From Sycobia sp. Sy_11 (Eukaryota > Arthropoda > Insecta > Hymenoptera > Epichrysomallidae): a DNA stretch of 64,000 nucleotides. The notes beneath the pieces are model-generated. The model ran no database searches. It was given only the letters and a program-made list of their open reading frames with translations, and had not been told where the DNA came from. The number at the start of each line of letters is the position of its first letter. Position 1 is the stretch's first letter. Made by a program: the position numbers and the translations under genes. Positions 63,501 through 64,000 of this stretch are shown here, piece by piece. The DNA lies in assembly GCA_018907035.1 (NCBI GenBank), contig JACCIC010000138.1:943001-1007000 (forward strand), given 5' to 3'.

Positions 63501-64000
63501 TCACGCAATTTGAATCGAAGAAAATCGCCCCGCTACTATACAAAAAAAAAAAACAGTAAAGTCTTCTCACTCGTGGATCAATAAATATTCTACTAGTATT
63601 GACGCCAATGTAAATCGAGACGTGCACCGGGTAAGCGTAGAAAAATTTAATGATTAACCCAGTGAAAATTGGTATTGGATACCTGTTTTCACCGACCGAG
63701 AGTCACATCGAGAGTACAGATCTATACAAAATATACATACAGAGTTTATAAAATGTAAAATAATAATGTATAGGTATATTAAAATCAATTATTATATAAA
63801 ATCATTCCGCCTGGGCACTAGCTTATATATATACATACATACATACTTCCTCTTTATCTTTTCGTCGATCCTTTCCAGCGATAATTATATAACGCGCGAT
63901 CAGAGCGCACGTCTCTCCCGTGATTGACACACGCGCTCCTCTCGAGATCCGCGTGATATTTGGAGAAGTTGAAAACAAAAAAAAAATTTCGTCACGTCGC

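Larger units (their letters stand above)
57936..64000. other. Unassigned AT-rich DNA to window end
   Basis: No gene recognised on either strand; contains (TA)n, (TG)n and short CpG patches (about 60180-60260, 63890-63960). Confidence 0.5.

Noticed and set aside
1..64000. CRISPR array, operon or prokaryotic island
   Set aside because: Tandem repeats are microsatellites without unique spacers of constant length, and genes are spliced; nothing bacterial is visible.

Overview
This is a window of an insect nuclear genome, most likely a hymenopteran (ant, bee or wasp). It carries two intron-containing genes of animal type with short GT..AG introns, a eukaryotic tRNA gene, mariner and hAT-type transposon remains, very abundant (TA)n, (GA)n and (GT)n microsatellites, and CpG-rich patches without obvious CpG depletion in an AT-rich background. 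The order-level guess is an inference; the sequence itself only makes an insect/arthropod likely.

Layout. Positions 1 to about 37,000 hold no protein gene I can recognise. The stretch alternates between AT-rich DNA full of long (TA)n arrays and CpG/GC-rich, purine/pyrimidine-biased patches (about 3.5-6.5, 12.2-12.7, 14.0-14.9, 19.2-20.7, 23.8-25.0 and 30.4-31.3 kb) that could be promoters or 5' exons of long genes lying mostly outside the window. A dispersed MITE-like repeat lies at 0.3-0.7 kb and an independent foldback element at 34.0 kb. A complete tRNA-Thr(UGU) gene is on the minus strand at 36945-37017, at the edge of another GC-rich patch.

Positions 39.9-50.1 kb contain two head-to-tail minus-strand genes, both reconstructed exon by exon with consistent reading phase. 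CWC22 (nucampholin), a spliceosomal MIF4G/MA3 protein, has 8 coding exons (50122 down to 46252, 1024 aa). Downstream is DNAAF6 (PIH1D3), a dynein-arm assembly factor, with 4 coding exons (45208 down to 39924, 197 aa). I see no functional link between them. Their spacer contains a roughly 90-bp (GT)n array. The last CWC22 intron carries a copy of the same MITE-like family seen at the window start.

Positions 50.1-64 kb are a gene-poor transposon graveyard: nested inverted repeats at 50.3-52.8 kb, inside which sits a nearly fully palindromic hAT-type MITE with a perfect 8-bp target duplication, and two decayed mariner transposase copies (53.0-53.6 and 57.3-57.9 kb). The rest is unassigned AT-rich DNA with microsatellites. 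I found no convincing undescribed multi-gene system. The best second-look items are the nested hAT palindrome, the repeat family spread into a CWC22 intron, the coding minisatellite in CWC22, the splice site built on a (TA)n array in DNAAF6, and two Z-DNA-prone alternating tracts.
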